This document shows, one piece after another, positions 24,113-35,815 of a stretch of DNA of 64,000 nt (positions within the stretch are counted from its first letter, which is position 1; every line of letters starts with the position of its first letter). The position numbers and the translations under genes were made by a program. The stretch spans positions 31,935,239 to 31,999,238 of the forward strand of contig CM046864.1 of assembly GCA_025617745.1 (NCBI GenBank), read 5' to 3'. Source of the stretch: Heliocidaris erythrogramma (taxonomy: Eukaryota > Echinodermata > Echinoidea > Camarodonta > Echinometridae). The notes beneath the pieces were generated by a model. It had not been told where the DNA came from. It saw nothing but the letters and a program-made list of their open reading frames with translations, and did not search any database.

Positions 24113-24540
24113 GATTGGGATGGTGATATCGGCGAATTCCTCTCGCAACATCTTTGCGAACTGATCATCACCACCTGGTATGTCATATACGGGACCAACT
24201 GACACGCAAAATGCTGGTTTGCCAGACACCTGCATGTTCGTGAGTGGATCTATCAATCTACGCTTGCTAACATCTACAAGGAATCCGAAATGGTGCAAAA
24301 AGTCAGCACCTAGTATGGGCGTAGCTACGTCAGCAATTACGAAAATCCATTGACATGATCTGCGAATACCCAAATTCAACGTAAGCGAGCGTTGTCCGTA
24401 TCTTTTGATACGCGAGTCATTAGCGGCTCGAAGTGTAAACAGGAAAGGTTTAAGTCGCTGCTGCTTTGTCGGCGGGAAAACGGAAATTGCTGCTCCCGTA
24501 CCAGGAATTTCATGCGCGAATTTATATAAGTAATATAAAA
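24113..24540 (-). pseudogene. Gypsy aspartic protease fragment
   Basis: The retropepsin cleaves the Gag-Pol polyprotein. The minus-strand translation shows an active-site-like PGTGAAISVFPP, in which Gly stands where catalytic Asp of DTGA/DSGA is expected, then TLNLGIRRSCQWIFVIADV and the conserved ILGADFLHHFGFLVDV. The lost Asp means this copy could not cleave. It continues into the start of the connection to RT (DQFAKMLREEFADI) and is then cut by the tail fragment. Confidence 0.75.
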
Positions 24541-24593
24541 TAAGCGACTATCCGATTTACCAGATGAGTTCGTCGCCGCAACCCTCTGATCTA

Positions 24594-25480
24594 TTAGTTT
24601 CCCTGGTTAGTGTTGTATGTGCAGGGAGACTTGCAACGATACGCATTTTCTCCATAGCGCGCATGATACCAGCAAAGACCAGTGTCTTCTGCTGAAGTGC
24701 TAGGTATCGAGTCGCGTACATTCTTTTGTTCCTGGCCTCTATCGCTACGACTGCAACTGCGACTACCTTGCAGTTTCCTAACAGTGGCCGAAAGATTGCG
24801 TATAAGATTCGTTAATTCTGCCACTTGTTATGTAAGGGTAGCATTTACTGAAGAAGCCGGTGCAGTAATATTGTTTGCCGCGACTGTCGGTGCTGCATTT
24901 ACCGCGTTCACAGACGGAATGTGTGCTTCAAGGATACGATCGGCTAGTGCCGCTAAGTCAGCGTTATCGACTCGCTGGTTGAAGCTAGGATCAAACGGAC
25001 ATTTTGCGGCAAGCGCTGAAGGAATAATTGTTTAAGTATTCCCTTCTCAACCTTCTGCTCGCCCATCAATTGTTCCATACGGCGCAATAATTGCGAAGGT
25101 TTTCGGTCACCTAATTCTTCTTCAGTAAGAAGCATTTGGACGCGTCGCTGCTCAGATTCCGTCATTCGAGCTTTTAACTGTTTTCAATGTGGTATAAGGC
25201 TCGGTTGTAGGATTAATGAGTACATCCCTAACATCTTGCACTACCTCTGCTGGTAATGCCGCAACGACATGGTGATACTTTGTCTCTTCGACAGTGACAC
25301 CGCGCATTGCAAATTGCGCTTCCGCCTGCGCAAACCAAATATCGGGGTCGTTGCGCCAAAAGGGGGGGGGGGGGGTAGTTTTACTACCACTGGGCCAATC
25401 ATCGCTTCTGAACTAACAGATGACCTCGCCTCCGACTGTGTGTCAACCATACCACTCCACTTATCAAGACTAGACTGGTT
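24594..25480 (-). pseudogene. Gypsy Gag, multiply broken
   Basis: Gag packages the element RNA. Minus-strand fragments in order are DPDIWFAQAEAQFAMRGVTV, YHHVVAALPAEVVQDVRDVL, then (25,165-24,953) RRVQMLLTEEELGDRKPSQL and FLQRLPQNVR, and (24,824-24,594) a Ser-rich region ending in CWYHARYGENAYRCKSPC, a CHC-type zinc knuckle variant. The conserved LPPFW motif has become a C run (about 25,363-25,377) that changes the frame. A frameshift near 24,955 and a TAA near 24,827 break it further. Confidence 0.8.
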
Positions 25481-25652
25481 TTGAGATTACACTGAGCAAT
25501 GCATACAATTGAATAGACAAATGAAAGTCTATCAATAACAGTACCAATGTTTAAAATCTTATATTGCTTGCGAGATAAACAGTATAACCCCGTCAATTCT
25601 ATCATCAAAATTATTCTAGCAGTAATGTAACAATTTATAAACCCCTATGTGA

Positions 25653-25680
25653 TCACGTCGGGGTCACCAATTTGTAGAGA
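25653..25680 (-). promoter_or_regulatory. Gypsy primer-binding site and LTR edge
   Basis: On the minus strand CTCTACA, a typical LTR 3' terminus (CA), is followed after two bases by TTGGTGACCCCGACGTG, a primer-binding-site sequence common in this Gypsy group. It places the 5' LTR at coordinates above 25,673; the far LTR edge could not be found. Confidence 0.65.
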
Positions 25681-25955
25681 CTATGATCCTGTGACTTTCA
25701 GTAATGACAAACTAAAACGATTCACTTGCGACTCTCACAAAAATTGAAATCAAAATCACCATCCATCAATTCAAGAAATCAAACTCATCACGAATTAAAA
25801 ACACAGAATTAAAAGACCAACTACTTTTTTAAAGGGGTTCAATGGGTTATATTATTCAATACCCCGCAAGAGATAGATACATAAGATACATAAAATGAAT
25901 GAATCAAGGCCGACGAAGAATGTCAAATTGTTGCTGGCCTAAAATATGGTTTACT

Positions 25956-26289
25956 CAGTGGCGGATCCAGGGGGGGGGGGGGGGCGGGGGCACAGCCGGC
26001 CCGTGGCCCCCCCCCCCTTTTGGAAGAGAAGTATGAATTTTTACCATAGACGATCCGCCATTTTTTCGATTGTGCCCCCCCCCCCCTTTGAGAGTGAAGA
26101 CCTTTTTTTTTTTTTTTGCTTCTCAGATGATTATGGAGGGAAACTGGACCCCATAACCCCTTACTGAGCGATTTTTTGAAGGTTTTGCGAAAAAAAAATT
26201 TCTGCCGAGACCAAAAAAATACGGGTCTACCTTTTGACAAACTTTAATTTTTGTGCCCCCTCTTTTACTCAATCCTGGATCCGCCCCTG
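25956..26289. mobile_element. hAT-like MITE, complete, 8-bp duplication
   Basis: Terminal repeats CAGTGGCGGATCCAGG and CAGGGGCGGATCCAGG (right end, reverse complement) match at 15 of 16 bases. A perfect 8-bp target duplication GGTTTACT flanks it (25,948-25,955 and 26,290-26,297). CAG termini with 8-bp duplications indicate hAT. The body is 334 bp with three G/C runs and no transposase. It probably lies inside the Gypsy LTR. Confidence 0.9.
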
Positions 26290-26297
26290 GGTTTACT

Positions 26298-27180
26298 AAC
26301 TATAAAAAAGGAGTTTACAAAAAAAGAGACTCGTGCAGTACTTTAGTAAACGAATGATTAAATGGTATACCTTTAAATATAGTGTCAATAAAATTTATAA
26401 ATCATTGATGGCAATAAAATAAAAAAATTGGAATTAATTCCTTTTTCTATAACAAAATTTAGAATGTGTCTAACGTAATTAAGCTGAACACAACTTACGA
26501 GCTGGCGTGATAAATTACGTAAAAATAGGAAAGATGTTCAAAGACAAACTCTGGTAAATGTTAGGTCCATGCGGGTGATGCGACGAGAAGTGATCAGGAA
26601 CTCGACGTGGTGATGTCGCAGCCGATGTCACAGATAAGTCGACGATATCCGAGTGTTCGCTGGAAATCAGATGAAACAACGATGTAAGAGGTATGTCGCA
26701 GTGCTCGATGAAATTCGGTGACAAGCATCAATGTTGCTGAAAGATGGTGGTTACAAAAAGTTCGGTGACGAAGAAGCAGCTTGAAAAGTTGGTAAATCAA
26801 GCATTAATGTTGAACAGCGATATCAAAATCAAAGTTTTCTTGAAGGTTGCCAGTCCCAGACATGGCCCGCTGAATCTCGGTGAAGTTCACGCCGTGACGC
26901 CGGAGAAAAAATCAGTTCAATCCCCGCATGGTAAAAAAAACAAACTTATAGCAGGATAGCAACTGTTCCTTTCTTAACGTGTTGCTATGTCAGGAACATT
27001 ACGGTAGAATGAAAAAGTTCCATGTAGCAAAAAACTCATGTGCCGAGGTGTGCTGCTGTATGATTGGTCCTCGCAACGGTAACCCTCGGAAACGAAATAA
27101 CAAATTACCATATCGAACTTACGTAAGGAACATGTGTTCAGCATGCTTAAACCATTGCTATGACGTCAATCTATACAATA
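26298..27180. other. No gene; possible continuation of Gypsy LTR or leader
   Basis: Short frames occur on both strands with no domain. Sequence right of the MITE continues that left of it, so part may still be LTR, but no matching second LTR exists in the window to test this. Confidence 0.35.
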
Positions 27181-27281
27181 AAGTGTAGATTATTTTTACG
27201 AATGTACTTGGAAGTGTACATTCGCTATTCTCAATCTACTCGGCTACGCCTCGTAGATTCGTAATTACGAATCTACACTTC
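27181..27281. repeat. Nested palindrome cluster
   Basis: A perfect 24-bp palindrome starts GTAGATTCGTAA (27,253-27,276). An outer pair, AAGTGTAGATT (27,181-) with AATCTACACTT (-27,280), encloses a second hairpin, CGAATGTAC/GTACATTCG (about 27,200-27,227). Confidence 0.8.
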
Positions 27282-27293
27282 CTCGGCTATTCT

Positions 27294-30200
27294 CCTTTTT
27301 TTTAATAACAACCTGCAAAGCAGGATTTTCTGCATTTATTGTCAAATCAAATAACAAATTTACAAACAATTATAGTAATAAATATACAACATAATTGTTC
27401 AAATTACAAATGTGACAGTTAAATAACAATGACAACAGAATAAAGACATGATTATAAATCGAAATGAACAAGTAGAAATGGCAGAAATGCAGGGGCCAGC
27501 TATCTTAAGCAAAATGCTTGAATGAATAGCAGCCAGTGGAAAGGGTTACATGGAAAGCATAATTAATATAAAATGTCTATATCATAAAAGCGATGTCACT
27601 AACTGAAAAAAAATATTTCTTACTACAAAAAGAAGGGGAAAGGGGGAAGAAAGTGATTGAAGCGAAAAGTGTGCAAGTGAGAAGTTTACAAATAAGTGGA
27701 TAGCAAATACTTCTTTAACGAAGCTTTAAAAGAAAAAAGAGATACGGCGTGTTTAATATCATGAGGTAAATTGTTCCAAACATCTGGACCGTGATATCTT
27801 ATCGTTTTTTGAGCTATTATTAATTTTGGATTTGTTAAATGAAGATCTGATGAATGTCGTGTCGGGTAGGAATGGACATCTCTATTGTAGATACAAATAT
27901 TATGAAAGGATATTGGTGTAGCGTTGGTGGAAAATTTATACATAAATATAGCAGTTTGGTAGGTGTGAATATCGTTAATTTTCAATGTTTTAAACATATG
28001 AAATATAGGATCGGTGTGGGCTAAATAATGAGAATGAGAACAGATACGGAGTGCTTTCTTTTGAAGACGCAACATAGTGTCTATATTCATTTTGTTACTA
28101 TTTCCCCATACTATGTTACAGTACGATATATGTGACAAAATAAATGAGTTGTAGAGCATTAATAGTGATCTTTGAGAAAGATAATATTTCAATTTATATA
28201 AAATACCTATGCCTCTTGCTACCAACATGCTAATGTTACGAACGTGACTATTCCAAGTTACATTTGAGTCGATCAATATACCTAGAAATTTTGTTTCATG
28301 TTTTTCAGTAACGGGCATGTCATCAATGAAAATATTATTGCGAAATACATGTGTAGAATTAATGTGTTTAAAGTACGTGAAGTTTGTTTTGTTTATATTG
28401 AGGAAGAGTTTATTGGATTTAAACCACAATGATAATTTCTTTAGTTCGAGATTCAGAGTTGTAACAAGCATGTTTAAATTTTGGTGTGAATAAAATATGT
28501 TAGTATCATCTGCAAATAAAACGTATGTTAGTAAAGGTGATGCATTGACAATATCATTCATATATATTAAAAACAGTAAGGGCCCTAAGATTGAGCCCTG
28601 TGGTACTCCACATTTCACAGTACATATATTAGATGATTTGGATTTGAAATTAACATATTGACGTCTATTATCTAAGTAGTCCTTAAACCAGGAAAGTACG
28701 ATCCCTCTGATGCCATATGTCTTCAATTTACATAATAATATAGCATGATCCATCGTATCGAATGCCTTTGATAAATCCATGAAAACCCCAACAGTGTGCT
28801 CCTTTTTTGAAAATGAGTCAGTTATTTTGTCGTAAAGTTGTAAAATTGCGTGGTCAGTCGAATGATTTTTTCTGAAGCCATATTGGTTGGGAATTAATTG
28901 TTTATTCATATCCAAAAAAAGAGTATAAACGTTTGTAAACAATTTTTTCAAGTATTTTAGAAAAGCTTGGTAACAACGAGATTGGGCGATAATTTGCAAT
29001 AAGGCATGGGTCATCTTTTTTAATTACTGGAATTATTTTGGCAAGTTTTAGTGAATCAGGAAAAATTCCCTGGGAAAGAGATAGATTGAAAATATGTGCC
29101 AGCGGGGAAGCCAGGAAATGAATAATTTGTTTTAATAGATGTACACTTATTCCATCATGGCCACTAGATTTAGAAGGACTTAGAGATCGAACAATTTCTA
29201 AAATTTCATGAACATTCGTCGGATTAAAAAATAATGAGTGCTCGGTATGATTATTTAGATATTGTGAAAAATCATTATCATTAGTATCAATCTTTGAGGC
29301 CAATTTTGGGCCAACATTGGTAAAATATGTATTAAATGCATCAGCAATAAGACCATTGTCTTTAATGTAATTTCCATTCTCTAATAATTCAACATTTTGT
29401 ACATTTTCTCTTTTTTTACCTAACATTTCATTAATTGTATGCCACAATGTTTTGTTATTGTCTTTATTGCTTTCAATTTTGTCAGAAAAATATGATTTTC
29501 GTGCTAAACGGATAATAGAAGTTAGCTTATTACGGTATTTTTTATATTTGTTTTGATGTGCCAAAGTAGGTGATTTAAGTGATATTTTATATAATCTATT
29601 ACGAGTAAATATTGATTTTATTATTCCTTGAGTGATCCACGGTTGCTAATTCTTCTTTTTGCTGGAAGTTATTCTTGTCAGAGGCACATTTTTATCATAA
29701 TAATTAAGAAGTTTGTTTATAAATATTTCATATGAATTATTAGCCTTTGTCTCATGAAAAACATCTTGCCAACTTTCTGTACTCAAATCTGTTTTTAGGG
29801 ACTCTATGTTGCGTTTGGTTTCTTTTCGTCGAGTAATGTGTTCTTTATTTGAATGTTGATGTAAGCGTTTATTATCTGAACATATCGTGAAAATTGGTAG
29901 ATGGTCTGAGATATCGTAATATATTATTCCATTACCATCTGTACTCAGTACGTTTGAGAAAATGTTGTCAATTATTGTATGTGTTGTATTTGTAATCCTC
30001 GTAGGTTTGTCAATAAGAGGTTTGAAAGAAAATGATAATAATAAATTAGTAAAATGTTGCCCAAGGGCAGTGTAAGGCAGAGAGAGATCTATATTAAAAT
30101 CACCCATGAGGTAAATGTCTTTGTTTTCTCGAGATACGATTTCAAGACATGATTCTAATTTATCTAAAAATATATGAGCTATGTTATTTGGTGGTCTATA

Positions 30201-30842
30201 AATTACACCGACTATTTTATTTTTATAGTTATCGTCAATAATTTCTATGAATAGGGTTTCTACGCCGTTAATTATAATATCATGCCTCACTTTATAATGC
30301 AGATTATTGTGAATATAAAACGCCACACCGCCTCCCTTACCATTTTTGCGATCTATATGGTTAAATGTGTAATTCTCGATATCAAATATGGGAGGGGTCG
30401 TTGAGTGTAATCATGTCTCTGTCAAAGCTATTACAGAAAAAGGAAATGAATTTAATATAGATAAAAATTCATTGAAAGTATCAAAGTTCTTTTGCAAACT
30501 TCGGATATTTATGTGTATTACGCTGAAAAAAATTCGTTTACCATTTTGGTTTGTTGAATTAAAAGTAGAAATGAATTCTTTTGCAGTATAGTATTTGCTC
30601 TGGGAATTAAATAGTCCATCATTTAATATATCATCCATATCCATGAATGAAGAACAAATTGGTATGCAGTACAATATAATGAATCTGGAGTGCTTGGTGC
30701 GTGCAAGTGCAGAGAGGTGCATGTAGTGATGTGTCGAGTTGTGTGTGTACATGTGTGTGAATGTGACTAGGGGCGAAGAGATAATAAAGATTGTGGAAGA
30801 TATAGAACACATAATTAGAGTTTCAAACAAAATTGGCTAGCT
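27294..30842 (-). mobile_element. CR1/Jockey-group LINE, nearly full length
   Basis: On the minus strand: endonuclease, reverse transcriptase, C-terminal region, a ~370-bp 3' UTR and a terminal A run (plus-strand T run at about 27,296-27,303). The coding region has two nonsense codons and one frameshift and is otherwise complete, suggesting fairly recent insertion. Clade assignment within CR1/Jockey (Daphne/Crack-like features) is tentative. Confidence 0.85.
27686..30830 (-). pseudogene. LINE endonuclease-reverse transcriptase
   Basis: Minus-strand ORF2. The endonuclease begins FFSVIHINIRSLQKNFD and contains VIALTET, YRPPNN, LMGDFNIDL and ISDHLPIF. The linker and RT follow with SSGHDGIS, IIPVIKKDD, NYRPISLLPSFSKILEK, VGVFMDLSKAFDTMDH, CGVPQGSILGPLLFLIY and FADDTNIFY (catalytic), then a C-terminal SYPTRHSSDLHL and a WNNLPHDIK segment typical of this group. 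Defects: TGA at 30,411-30,413 where a Trp is expected after TET, TAG at 29,646-29,648, and a frameshift in an A7 run at 28,914-28,920. Otherwise the frame is continuous. The true initiator is uncertain. Confidence 0.85.
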
Positions 30843-31474
30843 AGCTCAAATTACAAAAAACAAATCCATGATTTGCACGAGAATAGGCGATTAAATTATA
30901 TAATATAAACAGAAAAATTACCGAACGGGTTGCGATTATATAATAACTCATGAATGACGATTTTTGTTAATTAATAACATAAACTGTCAGTGGTGCTACT
31001 CTTATTAATTAACATTTGGACCTTCATTTTTTTTTGGTTCAAAACAATAAATAATCATAACAGAGAATGGCACCGAAATTGTAACAATTGAGTAGTATAT
31101 TCTTCAAAAAGTTAAATAAACTAAAATAATATTTGATCACAACACAATAATAATTATACAACAAAAATTATCGTAAAAAAATGTTGAGAAAAGCTTAAAA
31201 TGACTATTGATAACTGTATACAAACAATATATATCATACATCAGAATAGATTACCAGTATCTGCACCGGTCAATTATTATAAGAAGAAGAAAGAAAAAAA
31301 AAAAAAAAAAAAACATTGCAACAACCAACTATCAGATATCAGAGGCCTGCCCTACTAAGACATACAATCGATGTGAAGCCTGAAATCGATTATTATCTCT
31401 CGAAATATTTGATTATGATTATTTTGTTATTTTGAAAAGATTATGTTATTTTGAAAAAAGGAAGTATGAAAGAT

Positions 31475-31511
<37 letters not shown>

Positions 31512-32760
31512 GTTAAATTATTGGTTAAATACCTAAGTACCTATCGTTACAATAAGAAATAGAGATTGCTCACGAGGCTTAGCGAGTTTTTCTAAACCCA
31601 TTCGCTACCAAGGTTCTTTTTTTTAAAATGGTTATTAAATGCAAAAAAGGTCACTATATCCAAACGAGGCACTATAGACGTTTGAAAAAATGAAATCACT
31701 AATATGTATGCAAATCTCAAATTGGCAATTGTACACTAAAATATTAATTTGGTGTTTTCACCTTTTCCCCTTTCGCAGTACTCAATATTGTAGATAGCAT
31801 ACTGTGAAAGGTTCTCTTGAAAGAAAAAGATCCTACGGAGTAATACATTTTTGAAAAAAATTACATTTTAGTCTTTTTGTGTGTTGAAGCAAATTGTCTG
31901 CGACTGCATCATAGTGACACTACCTATTCGGCCAACTTGAACTTCCCATGTATCATAGTGATTACAACATAGATTTGTAATTAAGATACCGTAACTGACT
32001 AATGATGGAAAGAAGACCCAAATCATGTTCACTTTAATGTAGAGAAAGAATTAAGATATCTTCTGAGTTCTGACCCAATTTAAAAGTATTGCATTAGCAT
32101 TGCGTGAATATTGGAAAAATATAGGGAAAGTACATGTACATACATAAGTTGTTGTCGTTCACAACATGAGTCTGTAATAAATCTACAAATTGTTCTGTTT
32201 TCAATGCTGATTCATGTCTTTGGTAGATGGAAGTGGGTATTTTTAATATCAAGCTCATTTATTTACAGTGTGTGAGTGTGTGTGTGTGTGTGTGTGGGGG
32301 GGGGGGGGGAGGTCAAGAAGCTGTAAGAACATATTGTCTGTCTGTACAATATTAGTGACATACATTAATAAAACTATTTGATAAAGCAATGAGAAAGGAA
32401 TGTGCTTGGAGATCAGGAAGTAAGTTTTCTCTTAATTTACATTTCTCATTTTTCACAGCCCATAGACTAACTAAAAGCTGGCTCGCAATGGCCGTTCTAT
32501 ACCAACAAGACGCTTGTCAGGGAAGTTGTCACTGGTCTTGGCAGAGACAGCTTTGTGAAAGCGGACAAGTTGACCACGTCAAAATGTTGTTGACCTTGTC
32601 GTTATGACAGTTTGATGAAACAGCCCCGTTGATATTAAACAACTAACCTGTTTACTAGAGTTCGATCTACTGCCATGTAAAAGCTTAAACTGCACAATAC
32701 ATGTACATTGTACGTAGCTTTAACGGTTGAATAGGATTCCATAGGTTTTGTGTGGATTAT
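30843..32760. other. No gene; poly-A and simple repeats
   Basis: Poly-A runs lie near 31,295-31,313 and 31,481-31,507, and a GT run leads into poly-G (32,273-32,308). Short frames lack splice context or domains. Confidence 0.4.
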
Positions 32761-32767
32761 AAGCAAA

Positions 32768-32769
32768 AA

Positions 32770-32803
<34 letters not shown>

Positions 32804-33048
32804 CATTACAACATTATTTCCTACGTTAGGGGGAATCCTAACAATGCGGTTTATTCCGTCACAATAGAAATTCGACGTTACAGGGAAGGAAACCGTGCGT
32901 TAAGGAGAATGCTAACAATAGGCTGAGATAAAAGGATTCCCCCTGACGCTGGAAAAAGAGTTATTATTATTATTATTTTTATTATTACTATTATTACTAT
33001 TAGTATTATTCCAACTACTACTACTACTACTACTACTACTATACTGCC
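32768..33048. repeat. TTA/CTA microsatellites flanking a small MITE
   Basis: (TTA)n at about 32,772-32,802 and 32,960-32,990 and (CTA)n at about 33,013-33,042 surround a 125-bp element. GCGCTTTGGTCCTCATGGG (minus strand, about 33,072-33,054) next to the CTA run is a SINE/LINE-tail relic. Confidence 0.65.
32823..32949. mobile_element. Small TIR element
   Basis: The left end ACGTTAGGGGGAATCCT mirrors the right end AGGATTCCCCCTGACGC, giving ~16-bp terminal repeats around a ~95-bp core. No clear target duplication because both flanks are simple repeats. Confidence 0.55.
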
Positions 33049-33339
33049 CATTTCCCATGAGGACCAAAGCGCTTAGAATGATGTCAATTACAAATACTTG
33101 TAGTAAGAAAAAACACTGTTCCAGTCCAAATCATATATATATACATGAAAGGAAAATAATCATTCAAAATTTCACTTTCAATTTTCAAACCCGAAATTTG
33201 TAGCCATAGTAAGAGTTGAAGAGTCCCTGAAACAGGTACAATACATTGTAATCTAGCAAATTGAAGGAAATTTAATCTTGCCTACTGGTAGTGCGATTTT
33301 GTTGTCTGTTTTTACATAGTGCAGCAGTGAATTTGCCAT

Positions 33340-33540
33340 ACACTCATACAGCCCGACGTACAAGTAGGTTTGGTCCCATGATATGGTCACAACTGATGCA
33401 TGGCTGGTTGTGACCAACGAATTCTGCATGAAAATCCTTGGTTTTAATGTCATCCCAAGCTTGTCTTTCGGGAAGCCACTTAGGAATGTCAGAAAAGGAG
33501 TGGGTGGGGTGTAAAATTTGTACATTTTCCATGGACAAAG
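33340..33540 (-). CDS. Unrecognised ORF, possible exon
   Basis: The minus-strand frame reads FSDIPKWLPERQAWDDIKTK and continues to GPNLLVRRAV and a stop. Composition is more protein-like than neighbouring frames, and a pyrimidine-rich tract ending in CCTAAG precedes the WLPERQAW segment as a possible acceptor. No domain was recognised, and an overlapping frame is also open, so this may be chance. Confidence 0.2.
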
Positions 33541-34223
33541 CCAGACAAAATATTTGGAGCTAAATGTATGAGACAGGCTATGCGTGAGCCTCGTGAGGAT
33601 ATAATGGAATAGTACTGCTGCTATGTGTAGGCTAAAATTAGTGGGCCTATACATGTACATGTTCAAGTATGTACAGATAATTGGTACCGGTATGCATACA
33701 TGTACTAGTACACAAATATAGACTCCAGTATGGACCCCTTAGAAGTGCCTAGGGATTTGTGTACCTCAAACTTCTTTGTTTGACTGTCATATCAGAGATA
33801 ACCTACGTACATGTTTTGTTTTTATATTCAAATATCAACCCAGCTAATCTGCAGCATGTACATGTCTCTAAATCTACCCATTTTAACACTTCTAATGTAA
33901 TATACTGGTACTCCTGTTTTTACTACCAGGACCAAGATGTATGACAGTCTTACAACTGGTTATGTCTCCCTGTAAAAATATGTTTGAATGAATAAATAAA
34001 TGAATAAAACTTATGAACTGCAATGAAACAAGATTGCAAAAAGTGTCAGAAGTTGTAATTTCTAACGACATGCTGTACCTAAAGTAAGAGTTCCTAAAGC
34101 TGAAGAATATATCTTTTGGAATATTTTTTTTTAGAATCTCTTCCAATTATTAATTTTTTTTTTCTTGTTTTTTTTATCACTGCCTATATCCATCTTTTAA
34201 TGCAAAACTTCTTTTTTCTTCAG

Positions 34224-34353
34224 GTTATTTAGCTGAACCATTATGTGCTAAGTAGATTGATGGATCTACACACAACAGCAAAGTGGAGGAAACAAGGTTT
34301 GTCTCAAAAATTGAGGATGGCTCCTACTGATGTGTCTTTCGATAAACAGAAAG
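34224..34353 (+). CDS. Candidate first coding exon
   Basis: A strong pyrimidine tract and acceptor (CTTTTTTCTTCAG ending at 34,223) precede a short leader, an ATG at 34,260 and 31 codons reading MDLHTTAKWRKQG...SFDKQK up to a donor AAAG|GTATTA at 34,353. The peptide is basic and unrecognised. The 26-bp tandem array begins about 100 bp downstream and no following exon was identified. Confidence 0.3.
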
Positions 34354-34454
34354 GTATTACGTGTTCAATATTCATGTGTTTGTTTTCACTTTGTAATTGA
34401 AGATGCATAGTGTGTACATGTATGAAGAGTTGTCCCCAATAATATGGCAGTCAA

Positions 34455-35285
34455 ATCGGGATAACCTCGCTAGTCATAAGGACCGCTAGTCATAAGGACC
34501 AGTGGCTCATAAAGACCGCTAATCATAACGTGTAATTCCTATACCTGTAGGGTCGATATTCATAAAGCGAAAAGGGGGTCACTATTCATAAACTCATGAG
34601 GAGCATTATTCAGGATTATCAAGAATTGCTATTCATAATAGGAGAAGAGGGTTGCTATTCATAATCGAAGAAAAGGGTCATTACTCATAAGGGCCGCTAT
34701 TCATAATAAGTCATGAGGGTCGCTATACATAATACAGATACAGGGTCGCTATTCATAATACCATATCGGGGTCGTTAATCATAAGGGTCGCTACTCATAA
34801 TCGAAGAAGAGGGTCGCTATTCATAATAGGAAAAGAGGGTCGTTATTCATCAAGGTCAATATATTCATAAGGGTCGCTATTCATAATCGGAGAAGAGGGT
34901 CGCTATTCATAATCAAAGAAGAGGGTCGCTATTCATAATCGAAGAAGAGGGATGCTATTCATAATCAGAGAAGAGGGTCGCTTTTCATAATTAGAGGAGA
35001 GGGTCGCTATTCATAATCGGAGAAGAGGGTCGCTATTCATAATGGAAGAAGAGGGTCGCTATTCATAATCAGAGAAGAGGGTCGCTATTGATAATCAAAG
35101 AAGAGGGTCGCTATTCATAATCGGAGTAGAGGGTCGCTAATCATAATCGAAGAAGAGGGTCGCTATTCATAATAAGTCATAAGGGTCGCTATTCATAATA
35201 CCATATCGGGGTCGTTAATCATAAGGGTCGCTACTCATAATCGAAGAACAGGGTCGCTATTCATAATAGGAAAAAGAGGGTCGTT
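34455..35285. repeat. 26-bp tandem array, left block
   Basis: The repeating unit is GGGTCGCTATTCATAATCGA plus AGAAGA, 26 bp long, with A/G variation in the purine part. The left edge (34,455-34,520) shows a shorter, simpler form, GGACCGCTAGTCATAA, so the array grades from ~17-bp to 26-bp units. No spacer-like unique sequence alternates with the repeats. Confidence 0.9.
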
Positions 35286-35590
35286 CCCTGATAGCAGAAA
35301 GTGGTAAAAATTACGTGATATTTACGTCGTGGTTTTCGTCTTTTTTACGTCCTGTAATTACGTCAATAAGAAAACAACTTGCACCAACGCAAGACGTCAA
35401 GAGGACGTCTTATTTTGACGTCATCTGTACACTGTAAAAACTGAAGTGCTGTATATAGCACTTTATGAGGGCATGCATAGGGACTGCACTCAGAGTGCTA
35501 TTGAATGCGCACAGCGTGCTATTTCAGCACTTTCACGGGAGCTGGACCGGCTCCTTAAACTGCCAAACATTCATTAAAAAAAAATGATTT

Positions 35591-35654
35591 GGGCGAGCTT
35601 CGAACCAGGGTCCGCTGATCGAGAATTGCTGGCGTTACCGCTAGACTAACTCAC
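35591..35654 (-). repeat. tRNA-like module, inverted copy
   Basis: The minus strand reads GTTAGTCTAGCGGTAACGCC ... CTGGTTCGAAGCTCGCC, giving A- and B-box matches at tRNA-like spacing. It is homologous to the plus-strand copy at 35,752. Confidence 0.6.
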
Positions 35655-35751
35655 ATTGTACGATTTAGAGCAGATCATATTGTTACATAGTGAATTTACG
35701 ACACCACATAGTTCATGACTCCCATGACTAAACTGGATTGCAAGAAGCATT

Positions 35752-35815
35752 CGTTAGTCCATCGGTAGCGTCCGCGCCTCTCAATCAGCGGAACCTGGTT
35801 CGAGGCTCGCCACGG
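35752..35815 (+). repeat. tRNA-like module, direct copy
   Basis: GTTAGTCCATCGGTAGCGTC serves as the A-box region and CCTGGTTCGAGGCTCGCC as the B-box region. Not an intact tRNA: the acceptor stem is not closed. Confidence 0.6.

Larger units (their letters stand above)
23446..25680 (-). mobile_element. Ty3/Gypsy retrotransposon remnant
   Basis: On the minus strand the order is LTR edge, primer-binding site, gag, protease, RNase H. The reverse transcriptase is missing: a SINE/LINE-tail fragment (about 24,028-24,112) lies between protease and RNase H. Integrase and the 3' LTR are absent, since the element ends at the X-box repeat at about 23,445. Every reading frame is broken. Confidence 0.85.

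Noticed and set aside
24682..25035. 117-codon plus-strand frame
   Set aside because: Antisense shadow of the Gypsy gag region on the minus strand.
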